Positions 36,921-48,979 of a DNA stretch of 64,000 bases are shown in pieces. This stretch comes from Brassica napus (Eukaryota; Streptophyta; Magnoliopsida; Brassicales; Brassicaceae): the NCBI RefSeq assembly GCF_020379485.1, contig NC_063452.1:27410770-27474769 (forward strand). The letters are read 5' to 3'. Position numbers and translations under genes: made by a program. Under the pieces are notes generated by a model. The model was not told the origin of the DNA. It made no database searches and was given only the letters and a program-made list of their open reading frames with translations. Positions within the stretch are counted from its first letter, which is position 1. Every line of letters starts with the position of its first letter.

Positions 36921-37105
36921 GGGGCGTGGTTCTTAACGGAATATAAGAACACGTCTCTTAAATTTTAACCAAAAAAACTAAGAACCGGTTTTTAAATCTC
37001 TTATTTAAGAGCCGGTTCTTAAATCTCTTATTTAAAAACCGGTTCTTAGCTTTTTTAGTTGAAAGTTAAGACACGGGTTCTTATATTCCGCTAAGAACTT
37101 CACCC
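36921..37105. mobile_element. Fold-back MITE (about 185 bp)
   Basis: Two inverted arms of roughly 65-80 bp. The left arm contains gttcttaacggaatataag and ctaagaaccggtttttaaa; the right arm, on the complement, gives gttcttagcggaatataag and ctaagaaccggtttttaaa in the same order. The loop repeats the ccggttcttaaatctcttat phrase. It would form a long hairpin. No coding capacity, and the target duplication is unclear. Confidence 0.75.
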
Positions 37106-37853
37106 TAAAAAGTTTCCCTTAATCATGCTCTTACTCAAACTACTAACTAAGGCATGTCCCGATTTGGGTCAAGTCCAGTAAAATATTGGTTTTGGTTCCC
37201 AAATTTTTTTTGATATTTTTTACATGAAATTAAGGCTTCAAATTATGGAAATTTTTTTTTATAAGTGTTCTTAAGAAATATTTATGGTCTCCAAATGTTC
37301 AGATGCATTGCATATATCCCAAAGAATACAAGTTTAATTCCTTTTTAGAGAAAAAACACAAATAAAGCATAATTGGAAAAACAAAAATAGCAAAAAAACA
37401 GAGAAACCCACGACACAAAAAAAAAAAAAAAAAAAAAAATCAAGAATCTGCATTGTGTTGCAGAAGCGACACTATATATAGCCTTTCATTTTCTTAATCT
37501 TCCGTTGAATCAGACCAGCATTCTAGATTTTCGGATAAGCCCTGATAGCTTTCTTGCCGAACAACTACATGGTTCAGGACTCGGGAGAAGCTACTAGAGA
37601 TGAGCAGAGAGACACAAGAAGCAAAGATCAGAAGTTTATGTAAGAAGATACCCTGTTCGGTAACAGACCCGTTTTCTAAGTAATAACAGAATCAGACACC
37701 TTTTATAACTTTATAAGCAAAACTTAACAAACATTTAAACCCCGACTATACAAAAACCATCATAACTCTACAACAATAACACGTACAATACTATTAAATA
37801 TAGACATGGTTTTAAATACAGACATGGTTCAGTATAATTTGCTATACAATGTT
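37106..37853. other. FBN1 3' flank
   Basis: AT-rich, with an A22-type run at 37418-37439. The last few hundred bases probably include the FBN1 3' UTR. No gene is seen. Confidence 0.45.
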
Positions 37854-40800
37854 CTAAGGGTTTAAGAGAGAGCTGCCTTCTTTGAAAAGCACAAAGATGC
37901 TTCCGCCATCGCCTCTCGAGATCCGAAGGTCTTTGTCAAGATAAGTAGTGAGCAGCCACGACTGGGCTCTGTCTGCAGGCAAAGAGAATTTCAGTGGTGG
38001 TTGGCTTGAAATGGTTCTAGCCACTGAAGAAGCCGTGTCCTGGACAGATGTGAGTAATCCTCTGATGGGGTTGAGATCGATTTTCTGACCAAGAACCTCC
38101 ACGGATTCAGGGATTTCAATTGAATCCGTTAGCTGAGGAGTCCCGATAACACCTTGCTCAAACTTGATCTGCAAGCAAACAAAACAAAAACCTCAATTAG
38201 GTTATGCAAAACTCGGACATTTGTAGTTATAGGTGATCTTATAAAATTATTTATTGTAATAATTCTAATAATTCATAATGATCAGTATTGAAGATAATCC
38301 GATTAGAACCTGGACGCGCTTAGGACTTTGGACTTCGAACTTAGCATTGGTGCTAAACGATGTCGTGGCAAGCGGACCAGCGAACCGTACAGAGTTTTGT
38401 ACGGTGAAGCTGTCGGAGTCAATGGTCTGTGAGATCTCATCCACTTTGACCAACGGTGAGATTCTACGTGAGAGCAACGGGAACAGACCAACGAACGATG
38501 TGTAACTGCAAGGAGAAACATTCAGGATTAAAGTTCTTGACGTGGCATGATGCTTCACTATCTAACTTAAATCACGTGATTAATAATATTAAGTAGGATA
38601 AGACCAACCGGGTGAGTTTATTTGTATATATTATCGATAGTTTTTTTATATATTTGATCATTTTATTTGTATATATAAAATATTTTTTGTTGTTATTATA
38701 TAATTTCTTTCCGATGGATCGGATCAATTTTTATTAAAAATAATGGAACAAAACTATAATTAATACATCATGGGTTGATCGGATTGGACATTAAACAAAT
38801 TATGACATAAAAACCTTATTTTTTTCATCAAACACATTCTTGAAAAAAGAGAACAGTATTGTTTTTACAGTTAAATTATTTTGACTTGTTTCTTCCATAA
38901 GTTTTTGAAAGCTTTCAAATCAACCATCAAATTAATACATGTCATTTTAATGTTTTTAGTCGTATACTTAAGGAAAACTTAAATTTTTGTAATTTAAAAT
39001 CGTTTTAAAAAATTCAAAATATAACATATAAGAAAAATATAACATATAAGGTGTCATCATTTTTGTATTTTAAAGTCGTTTTAAGAAAAAAATATAACTT
39101 ATAAGGTTTCCTCATTTTTGTAATTTAAAGTCATTTTAAAAAATTCAAAATATAACATATAAGAAAAAATGTATTTTTTTTTATTATATAGTTGATGTGA
39201 TTGTTTATTTTTTTTAATAATATAAAATTAAACAAAATGAAGAAGAATGCAAAAATTGTTATCAAATCTTTATTATTCATAATCATTAATTGCCATTGCC
39301 ATATATATGTAAATCATATTAGGTAATTTCATAGCTTTTATTTAGGGAAAGAATACACATTTCTTATATTTAAGGTTAATATAATGTTCTCTAGTGGACA
39401 TTAAACAAATTATGACATAAAAACCTTATTTTTTCTCTCTAACACATTCTTGAAAAAGTGAACATTATTGTTTTCACAGTTGAATTATTTTGACTTCTAT
39501 CTTACATATGGTTTTGAAAACTTTTAAATCAACCATCGAACTGATACATGTCATTTTAATGTTTTTAGTCGTATACTTTAGGAAAACTTATATTTTTGTA
39601 ATTTAAAGTCGTTTTAAAAAATTCAAAATATAACTTATAAGAAAAAATCTAACATATAAGAAAAATAAAACATATAAGGTGTCCTCATTTTTGTATTTTA
39701 AAGTCGTTTTAAAAAAAAATATAACATATAAGGTTTCCTCAATTTTTGATTTAAAGTCATTTTAAAAAAATCAAAATATAATATATAAGAAAAAATCTAA
39801 TTTTTTTATTATATGGTTAATGTGATTGTTTATTTTTTTAATAATATAAAATTAAACAAAAATGAAGAAGGATGCAAAAATTGTTATCAAATCTTTATTA
39901 CTCATAATCATTAATTGTTATATATATGTAAATCATATTAGGTAATTCTGTAGCTTTTATTTAAGGAAAGAATACACACTTCTTATATTTTAGTTTAATA
40001 TAATGTTCTCTAGTGGACATTAAACAAATACGACATAAAAACCTTATTTTTTCTACCGAACACATTCTTGAAAAAAGTGAACAATATTGTTTCCACAGTT
40101 AAATTATTTTGACTTTTATCTTCCATATGGTTTTGAAAGCTTTCAAATCAACCATCGAATTGATACATGTCATTTTAATGTTTTTAGTCATATACTTAAG
40201 AAAAACTTACATTTTTGTAATTTAAAATCGTTTTAAAAAAATTCAAAATATAATATATAAGAAAATTCTAACATATAAGAAAAATATAACATATAAGGTT
40301 TCCTCATTTTTGTATTTTAAAGTCGTTTAAAAAATATATATAACATATAAGGTTTCCTCATTTTTGTAATTTAAAGTCATTTTAAAAAATTCAAAATATA
40401 ACATATAATAAAAATCTAATTTTTTTTATTATATGGTTAATGTGATTGTTTAATTTTTTTAATAATATAAATTTAAACAAAAATGAAGAAAGATGCAAAA
40501 ATTGTTATCAAATCTTTATTATTCATAATCATTAATTGCCATATATATGTAAATTATATTAGGTAATTTTGTAGCTTTTATTTAGGGAAAGAATACACAC
40601 TTCTTATATTTTAGGTTAATATAATGTTTTCTAGTGGACATTAAACAAATTATGACAGAAAAACTTTGTTTTTTCCCTCGAACACATTCTTGAAAAAGTG
40701 AACAATATTGTTTCCACAGTTGAATTATTTTGACTTTTATCTTACATATGGTTTTTAAAACTTTCAAATCAACCATCGAACTGATACATGTCATTTTAAT

Positions 40801-43800
40801 GTTTTATTCGTATAACTTACATTTTGTAATTTAAAATCGTTTTAAAAAATTTAAAATATAAAGTATAAGAAAAAATCTAACATATAAGAAAAATAAAACA
40901 TATAAGGTGTCCTCATTTTTGTATTTTAAAGTCGTTTTAAAAAAATATAACATATAAGGTTTCTTTATTTTGTAATTTAAAGCCATTTTAAAAAATTCAA
41001 AATATAATATATAAGAAAAAAACCTAATTTTGTTATTATATGGTTAATGTGATTGTTTATTTTTTTAATAATATAAAATTAAACAAAAATGAAGAAGAAT
41101 GCAGAAATTGTTATCAAATCTTTATTATTCATAATCATTAATTGTCATATATATGTAAATCATATTAGGTAATTCTGTAGCTTTTATTTAAGGAAAGAAT
41201 ACACACTTCTTATATTTTAGGTTAATATAATGTTCTCTAGTGGACATTAAACAAATTATGACATAAAAACTTTATTTTTTCCATCTAACACATTCTTGAA
41301 AAAAGTGAACAACATTGTTTCCACAGTTAAATTATTTTGATATTTATCTTCCATATGGTTTTTAAAGCTTTCAAATCAACATCGAATTGATACATGTCAT
41401 TTTAATATTTTTAGTCGTATACTTAAAGAAAACTTACATATTGGTAATTTAAAATCGTTTTAAAAAAATTCAAAATATAATTTATTATAAATTTCTAACA
41501 TATAAGAAAAATATAACTTATAAGGTGTCCTCATTTTTGTATTTTAAAGTCGTTTTAAAAAAATATATAACATATAAGGTTTCCACATTTTTGTAATTTA
41601 AAGTCATTTTAAAAAATTCAAAGTATAACATATAAGAAAAAAATCTAATTTTTTTTATTATATGGTTAATGTGATTGTTTAAATTTTTTTAATAATATAA
41701 ATTTAAACAAAAATGAAGAATGATGCAAAAATTGTTATCAAATATTTATTATTCATAGTCATTAATTGTCATATATAGGTAAATCATATTAGGTAATTTC
41801 GTAGCTTTTATTTAGGGAAAAAATACACACTTCTTATATTTTAGGTTAATATAATATTCTCTAGTGGACATTAAACAAATTATGACATAAAAACCTTATT
41901 TTTTCCCTCGAACACACTCTTGAAAAAGTGAACAGTATTGTTTTCACAGTTGAATTATTTTGACTTTTATCTTACATATGGTTTTGAAAGCTTTCAAATC
42001 AACCATCGAACTGATACATGTCATTTTAATGTTTTTATTCGTATACTTAAGGAAAACTCACATTTTTGTAATTTAAAGTCGTTTTAAAAAATTTAAAATA
42101 TAACATATAAGAAAAAATCTAACGGTGTTCTCATTTTTGTATTTTAAAGTCGTTTTAAAAAAAATATAACATATAAAGTTTCCTCATTTTTGTAATTTAA
42201 ACTCATTTAAAAAAATTCAAAATAAAATATATAAGAAAAAATCTATTTTTTTATTATATGGTTAATGTGATTGTTTATTTTTTAATAATACAAAATTAAA
42301 CAAAAATGAAGAAGGATGCAAAAATTGTTATCAAATCTTTATTATTCATAATCATTAATTGCCATATATATGTAAATCATATTAGGTAATTCTGTAGCTT
42401 TTATTTAAGGAAATAATACGCACTTCTTATATTTTAGGTTAATATAATGTTCTCTAGTGGACATTAAACAAATTATGACATAAAAACTTTATTTTTTCCA
42501 TCGAACACATTCTTGAAAAAAGTGAACAGTATTGTTTCCACAATTAAATTATTTTGACTTTTATCTTCCATATGGTTTTGAAAGCTTTCAAATCAACAAT
42601 CGAATTGATACATGTCATTTTAATGTTTTTAGTCGTATACTTAAGGAAAACTTACATTTTTATAATTCAAAGTCGTTTTAAAAAAATTCAAAATATAATA
42701 TGTAAGAAAATTCTAACATATAAGAAAAATATAACATATAAGGTGTCCTCATTTTTGTATTTTAAAGTCGTTTAAGAAAATATATAACATATAAGGTTTC
42801 CTCTTTTTGTAATATAAAGTCATTTTAAAAAATTCAAAATATAACATATAAGAAAAAATCTAATTTTTTTATTATATGGTTAATGTGATTGTTTAAGTTT
42901 TTTTAATAATATAAATTTTAACAAAAATGAATAAGGATGCAAAAATTGTTATCAAATCTTTATTATTCATAATCATTAATTACCCCATATATGTAAATCA
43001 TATTAGGTAATTCCGTGGCTTTTATTTAAGGAAAGAATACACATTTCATATATTTTAGGTTAATATAATGTTTTCTAGTGTTATATAATTACGGAATAAT
43101 GTGACACCAATAGATTAAACTATATTTTATATTAGATGCTCTAGAATTCTTTGAAATATAATTTAGAAGGCACTTAGAGTGCCACCTAAGATTTGAGTTA
43201 TTTTTTAATTAATACAAAATGAAGGTTCTAATTTTTCAAATGCTTCTCAATTAATATATAGGGGATTAGGCATGCGGATTTGAAACATACCGAAACTGAA
43301 CCAAATTTTGGTTGTCGGTTCAGATTCTGCTTTAAATTCGGTTCAATTAGGTAAATCGGTTATCAGTAGATTTTTATTTTAAAAAATTAAAACCAAAACT
43401 TGATGATTTTAGCCAAATTCCAGACATAAACTAACCAAAAATTTTGTGCTGAATTAACCTACATAACCAAATTAAGCGAGTTTTTGATAAATCTAAATCT
43501 AAAATCTTAAAAAAAAAAAAAAAAAAGAATGGCAGAATTTTCACAAAGGAACTACAATACTAAAACCAAATTAGTTTTCGGTTCAATTCGGCACAATTTT
43601 AAACGAACCGAACTAACCAGAAACCATTCCACAGCAAAACATATAACTTACGCGAGAATCCATTTGCCACTGAGGAGAAACAGAGCTTCGTTGGGCGCTG
43701 GATTAGGGTTCTTGGACTCAAGCTGTGTGATCAGCTCACTGATCTCGGCTCTCGTCTCGCTCGATGCGCTAAGACCTCGATCTGTTCCGTACAAAGAATC

Positions 43801-44097
43801 CGCTAGCGATCTCTTTAGCCGCTCCGTTTCCTCCACGGATTCAATGGCTTCTTCTGCTTCTTTCTCGGCCACCGACACGTTGGATCCTCTCTCCGACGAA
43901 TCAGGACCCCACTCGTCATTAACGTCGCTAACTCGGACCTTGAATTCCGGCCGATGGACAGCGGTTCTAGCCTCCGTCCGCCTGTTGATTGGATTTACGG
44001 TCACTAGAGTCGGAGATTTTGATTGGAGTTTGGAGTTCGAAGAGGTTGGAACTTGGGTTTTGCATGGAAACTGGGTGAACAAAGGTACCGTCGCCAT
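37854..44097 (-). CDS. FBN1: Fibrillin / plastid-lipid-associated protein (FBN1-like)
   Basis: Fibrillins coat plastoglobules and thylakoid-associated lipid bodies in chloroplasts and support lipid storage and photoprotection under stress. Three exons join in frame: 44097-43652, 38505-38310 and 38168-37854, giving 318 aa, the length I recall for Arabidopsis FBN1a (At4g04020). Residues 1-55 are Ser/Thr/Pro-rich and basic, a transit peptide, followed by an acidic helical segment and the PAP/fibrillin domain from about residue 85 ([54 protein letters not shown]). The start matches the family (MATVPLF). Oddly, intron 1 is 5,146 bp (43651-38506) and mostly a tandem array; the splice sites, GC|GTAAGTT and TTGCAG, look normal, and exon 1 to exon 2 joins exactly as in the family. 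Whether transcription and splicing cope with this intron is unknown. Confidence 0.94.
38786..43080. repeat. Seven-copy tandem array with ~610-bp units, inside FBN1 intron 1
   Basis: Seven units begin with ggacattaaac at 38786, 39396, 40015, 40636, 41242, 41866 and 42459, with spacings of 610, 619, 621, 606, 624 and 593; the last ends near 43080. Each unit shares landmarks in order: cattcttgaaaaa, cacagtt(a/g)aattattttgac, gatacatgtcattttaat, gtgattgttta, tgcaaaaattgttatcaaat and gcttttattta. Units 2, 4 and 6 share variants (cttacatatgg, cgaactgatac), while 3, 5 and 7 share others (cttccatatgg, cgaattgatac), so the array behaves as repeated dimers. Each unit also has three internal sub-repeats of the ttgtatttta/aagtcgttttaaa/ataacatataagg type. 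It is AT-rich with no coding capacity. Confidence 0.93.
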
Positions 44098-44606
44098 TTT
44101 TTTTTTTGTTTTCTTCGCAGCAAGCAATGAATACAAACACACTAAAACCTTAGGTCTATTTTATAGTCGCACCGAGCGTAGATGTTAAATGACATATATA
44201 CCCTCCTCTCATTAAAATTGATGGAATTAGACGCGATCACGGTAGGATATTTTCGTATTTTGATTCAGGAGATGCACGAGGAGATGGTAGTGACACGTGG
44301 GTGGTAAAGATAACCGTTAGAAAATCGAAGATAATTTCGGCCAATTAGCTGAAATTGCCGACTTTCCATAATTTTGTGGTAACCTTTTAATTGTTTTATT
44401 CCAACATTTATTAGGAATATTTGAAATTTATCTCCATATTTATGTTGTGTATGATTTTTTTCGGATTTGAGAAAAACACATATGCAAGTGTATGATGGAC
44501 CTAGAAGCTTCGAAAAGTACTCTTACTTTTTGGCTGTTTTTCTTTTGCGATCGGAGGTATATTTCGTGAGAGATTCTGAGATTCATTAAGGGGATGTTAT
44601 TGGAAG
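44098..44606. other. FBN1 promoter and flank
   Basis: Upstream of FBN1. A segment at about 44541-44590 (gatcggaggtatatttcgtg...) recurs at about 46117-46165. No other gene is seen. 44599-44606 is the left target duplication of the next element. Confidence 0.5.
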
Positions 44607-45676
44607 TAGAGATGGCAATCATGAACTTGGACCGCAGTCTTTACGCAGTCCTTTCCCGCAAAGGACAGTAGCGGAACGGTATTGGAACGAAGTTTTCAAA
44701 GTCCGCAAATTTGCGGGCCTTGCGGGACGTACGGGTTTTTGCCTTTAGCGGGATGGGCCGAAACGGGTCATGCGGGATTACATGGACCCGCATTTTTTTT
44801 TCATTTCTTATTTTACCTGAAAAAAAACGAGAGAGAGAGAGAGAGAGAGAGAAGAAAGCGATTCTTGTGACTTTTCTCCATAAAACGTAAGGAGTTCCGG
44901 CGACGATGATTCGAGCTCCGGTGATGATGATTCGAGATCTAGCGATGACGACTCCAGCTCCAGCGATGACGATTCGAGCTCTGGTGGTGTTTTGATTTGG
45001 TTTTCTCTTTTTATTACACACAACTATGAATTGCTTTATTACTGTGAAATGGTGTTTTTCTTAAATTAAATTTGGTTACAAAATTAAGTTGATTGGTTTT
45101 GTTTTCAGTACTGTGAAATGGTGTTTTTCTTAAATTAAATTTGGTTACAATGATATTGTTTAGGAGAAAAGTTAGTTGTATATCATGTCACTTGTATAAT
45201 TTGACGAAGTGATTCACGATTTTGTTTTAAATCCAAAGAATTACAAAGAGAAATGGTTTGATGAATACATACAACACTTGAGCCAAGTTATTACAAAGAC
45301 AACAACTCAATCAGATTCAAACTTAATAAAATCTTAGGCTGATAACAAAAAAAGCTTTTAACTCAAGAACGCAAGCACAAACAGAGGTTTATGACATTGA
45401 TTTTGATAAGGCTTTAGTGAATCTTAACGAACTCTCTTCAACTCTCTTACACTACTCTTCAACTTGAATATTCATGAAGGAAGTTGTTGTTGGTGGTTTG
45501 ATAAGGAGGCATCCCGCGGGACGGCCCGCGAAGGCCTATATGTTTTGCGGTACGAGTTTAGGCCAGCATTTTGAGGACCGCAGTCCGCGCGGGACAGGCC
45601 CGCTGTGACCCGCTCGATGACTAATCCGCCGCGGTTCGGAATGGGACGGGATGGGTAAACCTGTTTGACATCTCTA
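44607..45676. mobile_element. Non-autonomous hAT element (1,070 bp)
   Basis: An exact 8-bp target duplication, attggaag, lies at 44599-44606 and 45677-45684. The ends are tagagatggcaat on the left and, on the complement, tagagatgtcaaa on the right. Subterminal zones on both sides are GC-rich with gcgggac, cccgc and cgcagtcc words (44630-44790 and 45500-45660). The interior has a GA run (44831-44851), a degenerate minisatellite and a direct repeat of about 40 bp (actgtgaaatggtg... at about 45041 and 45110). No transposase is encoded. Confidence 0.88.
44900..44985. repeat. ~21-bp minisatellite, four degenerate units
   Basis: Units resemble gatgatgattcgagctccgg. Open frames through it read as Glu/Ser-Leu repeats on the minus strand; this is a low-complexity artefact inside the hAT element. 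Confidence 0.7.
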
Positions 45677-47634
45677 ATTGGAAGGGTGATTCATGAAGAG
45701 TTTATGGATTTGAAAAGTTTATAGATTTTGAAGAATTGGAAAGTTTTCATGGATTTTAACAAACAAGTGCATCCATATTTATAGAATCCATACAATTTTC
45801 ATAGATTGTTTTTTTTTAGCAATTTTCATAGATTGTTATGGATTCGTAATTACATTAATTTTTGTTATTGTTTATGTAAAATAATTATATAAGAATATTC
45901 TTCTAGAAAATGTTTCATATAATGTGTGAGTGATGTGTTGAAAATATATTGAACGTTAACAATGAGGTATATAAATATATATAATATATCAATTTCTATG
46001 GTATTAAATCTTTGAAAGACATGTTATATGTATATGAAAAATCTGGGTTTTGTTATTTTATAATTTTTTTGGCATTAACTTTTAGAAAGAAATATTACAT
46101 ATATATGAAAATATGGATTTTTGTGATCGGAGGTATATTTCGTGATAGATTCTGAGATTCATTAAATTGCAAACATCAATTTGGATCTCTGTAAACAACT
46201 ATAGGGAATTTGCGCTCCATAACTATAGAAACAATTTTAATTAGCGATATGGAAATCTACTGTTACAAATTCGATGATTCCCCTAAGTCTATGCTATGTC
46301 TATATCTTATAGGAGATATGAAAGAAGAACATTCTATACCGTATAATGTATTTACTAAATTGTTTTTTTTTTGCTAAATTGTAAATGTCATTACTAGTAA
46401 TGAAGGTTCGGTTACAAAAATTGAATCTGAAACCACAGTCTGTTGAGACATCCATTTGATTCTAGGGAGCCGCAAAAAGTTAAAAAAAAACCCTAAGAAT
46501 CTAGATTATTAAGTCCAAGCTTCTATGATAGAAAGTTTGAAGTTAATATAACATAATAGAACAAGATACAACAGTATGAGACTTCCTGTCTGAAGGGCTT
46601 CTTGCTATAACTGGAGCAATCCTGAAGAAGCAAGAGAAAAGCTTGAAGGAAAATCCAGTCGAGCACTCACCGAAGTGGCTCCAATCGGCTTCAACGGAGG
46701 TGTCTTGTTCCCACCCTGGAACACTAGTGGAGGAGGACGTCAACCAAACAAATCCAAGCTTTCTCAACAGTAGATAAAAGTACCAACCCAAATCGATGCT
46801 GCTGACAATGGAGACTTGGGCTATTGGTCAAGCGTAGGCGGTACAAATTGGTTCCCCAACCCGACACATGAAATGCGGCAAAGACTCAGAGAGCACACTA
46901 AACCAACTGTCGGAGCTACAAAACAAGGGAAATGGAGCCCGGGAGGAGTCATAACTCCTCGAAAACAAGCGACTCAAATCGGCAAGGGAGAGCTCCACCT
47001 TAATGTGGGAGATGCCTTTACAACAGGATGTCCTCAAAACCCAAGTAAAACGGCGTCAGGAGCAAGAAGGAGAAGTCAATCGATTACCAACGAGCGCCAC
47101 GGTTGTATTTTTTGAACTAAGAAAAGAGGTTCTCGGTGGAGCTCCTCACATCCATCTTTCACTCGATAAAGAGAGGAGAAGCTCTACAACAACCTTGGAA
47201 CTACACAGAAGAGGAGACCTTTTGGAGTGAGACGATTAGGCAGAAGCGGTGACAGCAGCGACGTGTCGTGCATTCCGGCGAGACTCAGATCTCGGATCTG
47301 ACCCAGATCCAATCGCAATCGGTAACTAAAGGTAGATCCAGGCCTCACGAAGCTTACCTCGACTAATCAGACCTCGTTCATGCTCCAGAGAGACCAAAGA
47401 TGCCTTTGGTTTCATTTTGTTTCGACGGAGAAACCCATCGAACCCAGACACACAAACAAGGAGAGACAAGAGGAGGAGGCGAAGGGTTAAGGCGGCGCGC
47501 TTAAAACGGACACGAGACCCGCTGTGACCGGAGAGGAGACTCTAGCGGCCACCGCGAGAAGGAGCTTGCTGTTGATGTTGATGGAATTAGGGTTTGACGG
47601 CGGGATAAATTTCGAGTTAATAACATTAGATGTG
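45677..47634. other. Intergenic, including a GC-richer unclassified repeat-like block
   Basis: 45700-46500 is AT-rich and includes a second copy of the 44541 segment at about 46117. 46540-47600 has near-coding base composition and open frames on both strands (for example 46816-47115 on the plus strand) but no recognisable domain, start context or splice pattern. It may be the 5' part of a retroelement or an old gene; I cannot tell which. Confidence 0.4.
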
Positions 47635-48051
47635 GTGTGTGAGATTTTGATATGTTAAGTTTTTGAGTGAGTTTTCTTAGATAATAAAAAAATTATTCTT
47701 ATAATCTTTGAGTCTTATACAAATCTTAAAACAAGAAATATGAGATTTAATTTTTCTTGCATTTAAAATAGAAAAACATAGCAAAGTTTGAAACTTTTAT
47801 TGTACAAAAAAGATATTCGGACATAATTTCATGTTTTAAAATTTAGTACGAGAGATTAAAAAAAGATTTGGTGGTCTAACTTTTTTATTTTAAACTGTGG
47901 TTAACAAAGTTAAATAAAATAGAATGAGGGAAGACCAGAAGATATATTTTGTAATTATGATGGTCAACTTGTGTTATTGGGGGAGTAAATGCAAAGTTGA
48001 TTTTAATTTTGTAACATACACTTAAATGTACATCTTTATAATTATGATGAG
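47635..48051. repeat. Left part of a ~0.6-kb inverted repeat, split by the Copia insertion
   Basis: Matches the reverse complement of about 56750-57130 over several hundred bases (shared words include aattatgatgg and gggggagtaaatgcaaa). The homology resumes after the Copia element at 54312-54400. Confidence 0.7.
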
Positions 48052-48311
48052 TGTTACGAAAGTCTAAAGGAGGAGCCGTAATGTTTGAAATATAAAAAGA
48101 TGTGGGGTCCGCTGCACTATTTACACAGTAGATTTTTTCTCTATATAAACGATCGATTTCGATCGTTTAGAAGAACACACCAAAAACTCTTATCTTCTCC
48201 TTAATAAGAAACACTATCTCTCTATATCAGTGTTATTATTTCTACGGGTATAATATTTTGCCCTTATTCAAATTCCCGCGATATAATAAAATTTCAGTTC
48301 TTTTTATAACA
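48052..48311 (+). repeat. 5' LTR of the young Copia element
   Basis: Starts tgttacgaaag and ends tttttataaca. It contains a TATA box and a cgatcga...tcgatcg inverted word just downstream of it. Confidence 0.95.
48142..48149 (+). promoter_or_regulatory. LTR TATA box
   Basis: TATATAAA inside the 5' LTR, followed by a palindromic cgatcgatttcgatcg. The 3' LTR has the same copy. It is the likely promoter of the full-length RNA. Confidence 0.6.
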
Positions 48312-48325
48312 CGTTATCAGCACGA
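48312..48325 (+). other. Primer binding site region of the Copia element
   Basis: The sequence right after the LTR is cgttatcagcacga, not the common initiator-tRNA 3'-end site TGGTATCAGAGC. The minus-strand Copia has almost the same word at this place, so it is a conserved lineage feature. Confidence 0.55.
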
Positions 48326-48468
48326 TCACTCTGCGATTCGGTAAAATTTATTTGTATCATTTATACCCCGTTATAATGGTCGGTATACCGCCTCTACTAT
48401 TATTTATATCATGTTATAATGGCCGGAATACCGCCTATATTATTTACTAGCAATTTAATTTATTTATT

Positions 48469-48663
48469 GGTCGGCCGAGCCGCCTTATATTCTGTTTATT
48501 ATTTATTGGTCGGCTGAGCCGCCTTATATTCTGTTTATTATTTATTGGTCGGCCGAGCCGCCTTATATTCTGTTTATTATTTATTGGTCGCCTGAGCCGC
48601 CTTATATTCTGTTTATTATTAATTGGTCGGCCGAGCCGCCGTATAATTTATTTATTACTCTGC
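48469..48663 (+). repeat. Leader minisatellite, five 39-bp units
   Basis: Units begin ggtcggccgagccgcc or a variant at 48469, 48508, 48547, 48586 and 48625, each exactly 39 bp apart, followed by a degenerate sixth at about 48667. Upstream, a shorter related word, cgg(a/t)ataccgcct, occurs twice at about 48390 and 48423. Each unit has a near-palindromic GC core in AT-rich DNA, so the leader RNA could form a row of hairpins. Confidence 0.9.
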
Positions 48664-48979
48664 ATTGATCGGCTGAGCCGTCGCATGATTTGTTGTCATA
48701 ACATAAATATTTCATTGCCATAATTTTTACTTTTATGAAATTTTATAGATTTGATTGACTGTTTAATACGATATTTTCAGACTGATTTTTAGTGCACTCG
48801 ATTTAACCCCAACGGTCACAAAGAAATTTTTTCAAAATTTCTCCTTTCTCCAACGGTCATGAACAGTAATTTTCATCTATAAATACAACTCATTTTCACT
48901 CCATTTTCTCATCCAAAACATTTCATCTTCTCTCAAAAATATTCAAATCGCTCTCCTCCGATTTTTCATTTCAAGAAAG

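Noticed and set aside
38300..38521. Extra frames overlapping FBN1 exon 2
   Set aside because: Frame shadows of a conserved exon with a clear splice phase.
38786..43080. CRISPR-like array
   Set aside because: Units are about 610 bp, homologous throughout and in a eukaryotic intron; there is no short repeat/unique spacer pattern.
43529..44188. 219-codon plus-strand open frame
   Set aside because: It is the antisense of FBN1 exon 1, whose minus-strand reading has the known transit peptide and domain start.
44808..45023. Glu/Ser-Leu repeat protein on the minus strand
   Set aside because: Translation of a 21-bp minisatellite and a GA run inside a hAT element.
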